Shown here in pieces: positions 39,290 to 40,721 of a stretch of DNA of 40,721 nucleotides (its first letter is position 1; every line of letters starts with the position of its first letter). The DNA is taken from the IMG/VR virus record IMGVR_UViG_3300050821_024072, positions 1-40,721 of that record. One strand, written 5' to 3'. Both the position numbers and the translations under genes were made by a program. This DNA is from a virus. The notes beneath the pieces are model-generated. The model saw only the letters and a program-made list of their open reading frames with translations. It did no database searches and was not told the DNA's origin.

Positions 39290-39450
39290 GTTATCGCGGC
39301 CAAGAAATCCAGAAGCCCTCCGGTGGTGGAGTCACAGCTATCGTGATTGCCGTTGTGCTGATGCTCGCCGTTCCGGCTGTCGTGGCTGGCTATCAGCATG
39401 CCAAGGCGGCGGGATGGTTCGACTGTACGTGCGTTTGCACCTGTGAGTAG
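39286..39450 (+). CDS. 54-residue membrane protein with CxCxCxC tail
   Basis: MSYRGQEIQKPSGGGVTAIV and on: a single membrane helix (~16-36, TAIVIAVVLMLAVPAVVAGY) and then GWFDCTCVCTCE with four Cys in alternate positions (C-x-C-x-C-x-C) at the very end. The ATG overlaps the preceding stop as ATGA. With an inside N terminus, the Cys tail lies in the periplasm, where it could bind metal or cross-link. It could also be a metal-binding or [Fe-S]-like tip if the topology is reversed. No family is known to me. Confidence 0.65.
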   Translation: MSYRGQEIQKPSGGGVTAIVIAVVLMLAVPAVVAGYQHAKAAGWFDCTCVCTCE

Positions 39451-39484
39451 GATCAGGGCTGTGTTCGGCTGGTTCAGGAAGTTC

Positions 39485-39670
39485 ATGAAGATCGTTGCGG
39501 CTTTCATGGTCGCCCAAACGATCTTGACGGTCTTTTACGTTATCATACTGGTTATCGGTTATCGGATGAACGCATTCCCGGAAGGGAAAGACCCTGTCAG
39601 AGCTTTCAACGCCAGCATGAGGGAATTCATATTAAAGCCTGAGTGCAAGCCGATGTGCGTGCTTTGGTAA
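39485..39670 (+). CDS. Small membrane protein upstream of the coupling ATPase
   Basis: 61 residues beginning MKIVAAFMVAQTILTVFYVI. AGGAAG five bases before the ATG is a better signal than a GTG at 39443, which overlaps the preceding gene and would add 14 basic residues. One long membrane helix (~2-25) and a tail with two Cys (PECKPMCVLW). The following ATPase has no membrane segment of its own, so this protein, or the pair of small membrane proteins, might anchor it. That is inference. Confidence 0.55.
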   Translation: MKIVAAFMVAQTILTVFYVIILVIGYRMNAFPEGKDPVRAFNASMREFILKPECKPMCVLW

Positions 39671-39674
39671 GGCC

Positions 39675-40721
39675 ATGTCCGGCTCACTGTGGAATGAGAA
39701 TGGCGGGGTCTATCTTGGGTATGCGTCCGAAGCCACAGAGGGACCACCTCCGCCTCTGACAAAAGAGCTGCGTTACAAGGATGACAGACATATTCTGGTG
39801 ACGGGCCCCAATGGAAGCGGCAAGTCAATGCGCTTCATCTATCCGAACGTCATGACCCTGATCGGCTGGAGCATGCTGATCAACGATGTTAAGGGCGAGA
39901 TGTTTGATAAGACGGCAGCGCACAGAAGGGCCTCCGGCAATATCGTCATCAGACTCGATCCCTTCAACGTCTGCGGTCCCGGCTCGGACAGCTTCAATCC
40001 TATCGCTGCTCTGCCAATCGATGACAATCTGCCTGATGATGCGATGGAGCTGGCTGAAGCTCTGATCAGAATTTCAGGAAATGACACCCATTGGTCAGAA
40101 GCCGCGCAAGAGCTTGTCTGTGGTTTGATTCTCTACGTTCGGCTCGTCATTCCGAATGGGTCACTGATCGATGTAAGGCGGTTGCTCGGTCTCGACTTCA
40201 TCGGCTGGAAAAGACTTATCCGAGGAGGATACAACACCGATCCGCGACAATACGAGCTGTGGGAGAAGACGCCGGAGAAGGATCGCGATCCCGATTACGA
40301 ACCTCCGTTCAAGTACGACGGCAAGCTCTATCCCGGCGTGATCGAAGCTTCGATCCTGCATGGCTGGCCGGAGATGGACACCAAGCTTGCCCGCTTTGGA
40401 AACATCACCCCGGAAAACAGGGAGATGCTATCTGTGATCAGCACAGCTCTCACCCAAACCCGCGCCCTCGATAGCCGCTCGATCAAGAAGGTGCTTTCGG
40501 GTGAAGGATTTGATTACAGCATCGCCAAGGAAAGGCCCGTGACTGTCTATCTGATCCTGCCGCCCCGTCGTCTGGCGACGCATTCTGGCTGGCTGAGAGT
40601 GATGATCGCGAGCTTCCTGCGACCGCTGATGAAAGACGTAAAGCCAGCGAAGGTTCCTGTGATGCTCGTCCTCGATGAGTTGTATGCGTCCGGCCTGGAG
40701 GCCTTGTTTCGCGCATTGTGA
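39675..40721 (+). CDS. VirD4/TraG-type coupling ATPase, truncated after Walker B
   Basis: 348 residues. Walker A is HILVTGPNGSGKSMRF (~40-55), followed by LINDVKGEMFDKTAAHR, the D-x-KGE-x-x-x-x-T signature of type IV coupling proteins, then RLDPFNVCGPGSDSFNPI and HWSEAAQELVCGLILY. Walker B is VMLVLDELYA (~332-341). The protein then stops (GLEALFRAL, TGA) where full-length members have another 200-250 residues with the remaining motor elements, and it lacks the N-terminal membrane anchor. Family members pump DNA or proteins into type IV secretion channels. It may be a pseudogene, one half of a split gene or a frameshifted copy. Confidence 0.85.
   Translation: MSGSLWNENGGVYLGYASEATEGPPPPLTKELRYKDDRHILVTGPNGSGKSMRFIYPNVMTLIGWSMLINDVKGEMFDKTAAHRRASGNIVIRLDPFNVCGPGSDSFNPIAALPIDDNLPDDAMELAEALIRISGNDTHWSEAAQELVCGLILYVRLVIPNGSLIDVRRLLGLDFIGWKRLIRGGYNTDPRQYELWEKTPEKDRDPDYEPPFKYDGKLYPGVIEASILHGWPEMDTKLARFGNITPENREMLSVISTALTQTRALDSRSIKKVLSGEGFDYSIAKERPVTVYLILPPRRLATHSGWLRVMIASFLRPLMKDVKPAKVPVMLVLDELYASGLEALFRAL

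Noticed and set aside
1-40721. CRISPR array, tRNA, rRNA, insertion sequence or integrase
   Set aside because: No regularly spaced repeats, no clover-leaf or rRNA-like sequence, no transposase or recombinase motif and no terminal inverted repeats were seen.

Overview
The window is best read as a temperate-type contractile-tailed phage (or prophage) of an alphaproteobacterium, probably Hyphomicrobiales (Rhizobiales). The host call rests on a MucR/Ros-type zinc-finger regulator gene (4220-4642), high-GC codon use, and small phage genes of alphaproteobacterial style. A nearly complete head-tail module runs rightward from about 11.1 to 28.7 kb. A fibre and lysis region follows to about 37.25 kb, and then a different set of genes, of conjugation/type IV secretion flavour, fills 37.5-40.7 kb. 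No integrase, transposase, tRNA or attachment site is visible, so whether it is integrated cannot be decided here.

Layout. (1) 1-552: a DUF6197-like protein. (2) 388-3008, leftward: a tightly overlapped early block of small membrane proteins, an SSB-like protein with an acidic EEEAPF tail, a DUF1367 protein, a stand-alone DnaA domain-IV protein and short unknowns. One small gene here is split by a 19-bp tandem duplication. (3) 3009-3143: a divergent control region with promoters both ways and a palindromic operator. (4) 3144-4223, rightward: a Cro-like small regulator, a DUF559 (PD-(D/E)XK-like) protein and an apparently frameshifted membrane protein. (5) 4220-6042: MucR-like regulator and two cargo-like cytosolic proteins. 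(6) 6132-7126: a second early operon with a DUF1376 replication protein and a putative partner. (7) 7291-8412, leftward: an ADP-ribosyltransferase-like toxin/effector candidate. (8) 8522-9755: HTH protein, DUF6456-like protein and a short antisense gene. (9) 9870-10682, leftward: a SAM-dependent methyltransferase. (10) 10698-11132: a gene-free control region with a late promoter followed at once by a terminator-like hairpin.

(11) 11133-28679: TerS (DUF5681), TerL, DUF4055 portal, scaffold-like, P22-type coat, connectors, contractile sheath, tube, tail chaperone with a canonical A AAA AAC -1 frameshift site, tape measure, gpU-, gpX-, gpD-, gpV-, gp25-, gpJ- and gpI-like baseplate proteins, closed by a clear terminator at 28702-28730. 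(12) 28741-35013: three fibre/tailspike genes, two of which carry signal peptides and share a paralogous N-terminal module. (13) 35013-37254: small membrane proteins, a holin candidate and a lysozyme-like gene. (14) 37508-40721: lipoprotein, two polytopic membrane proteins, a second DUF6197-like protein, two tiny membrane proteins and a VirD4/TraG-type coupling ATPase that stops just after its Walker B motif.

Working model: the left half decides and replicates (divergent early operons, SSB/DnaA-like factors, MucR-like and HTH regulators). The middle builds a P22-fold capsid on a P2/Mu-type contractile tail. The right part makes receptor-binding and lysis proteins. The last 3.2 kb is either host/ICE/plasmid sequence next to the phage or an unusual phage-associated coupling-protein operon. 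The most interesting loci are that terminal operon with its DUF6197-like paralogue at the other end, the ART-like effector candidate, the exported fibre proteins, the promoter-terminator late leader, and the three frameshift loci (one programmed, two probably mutational).
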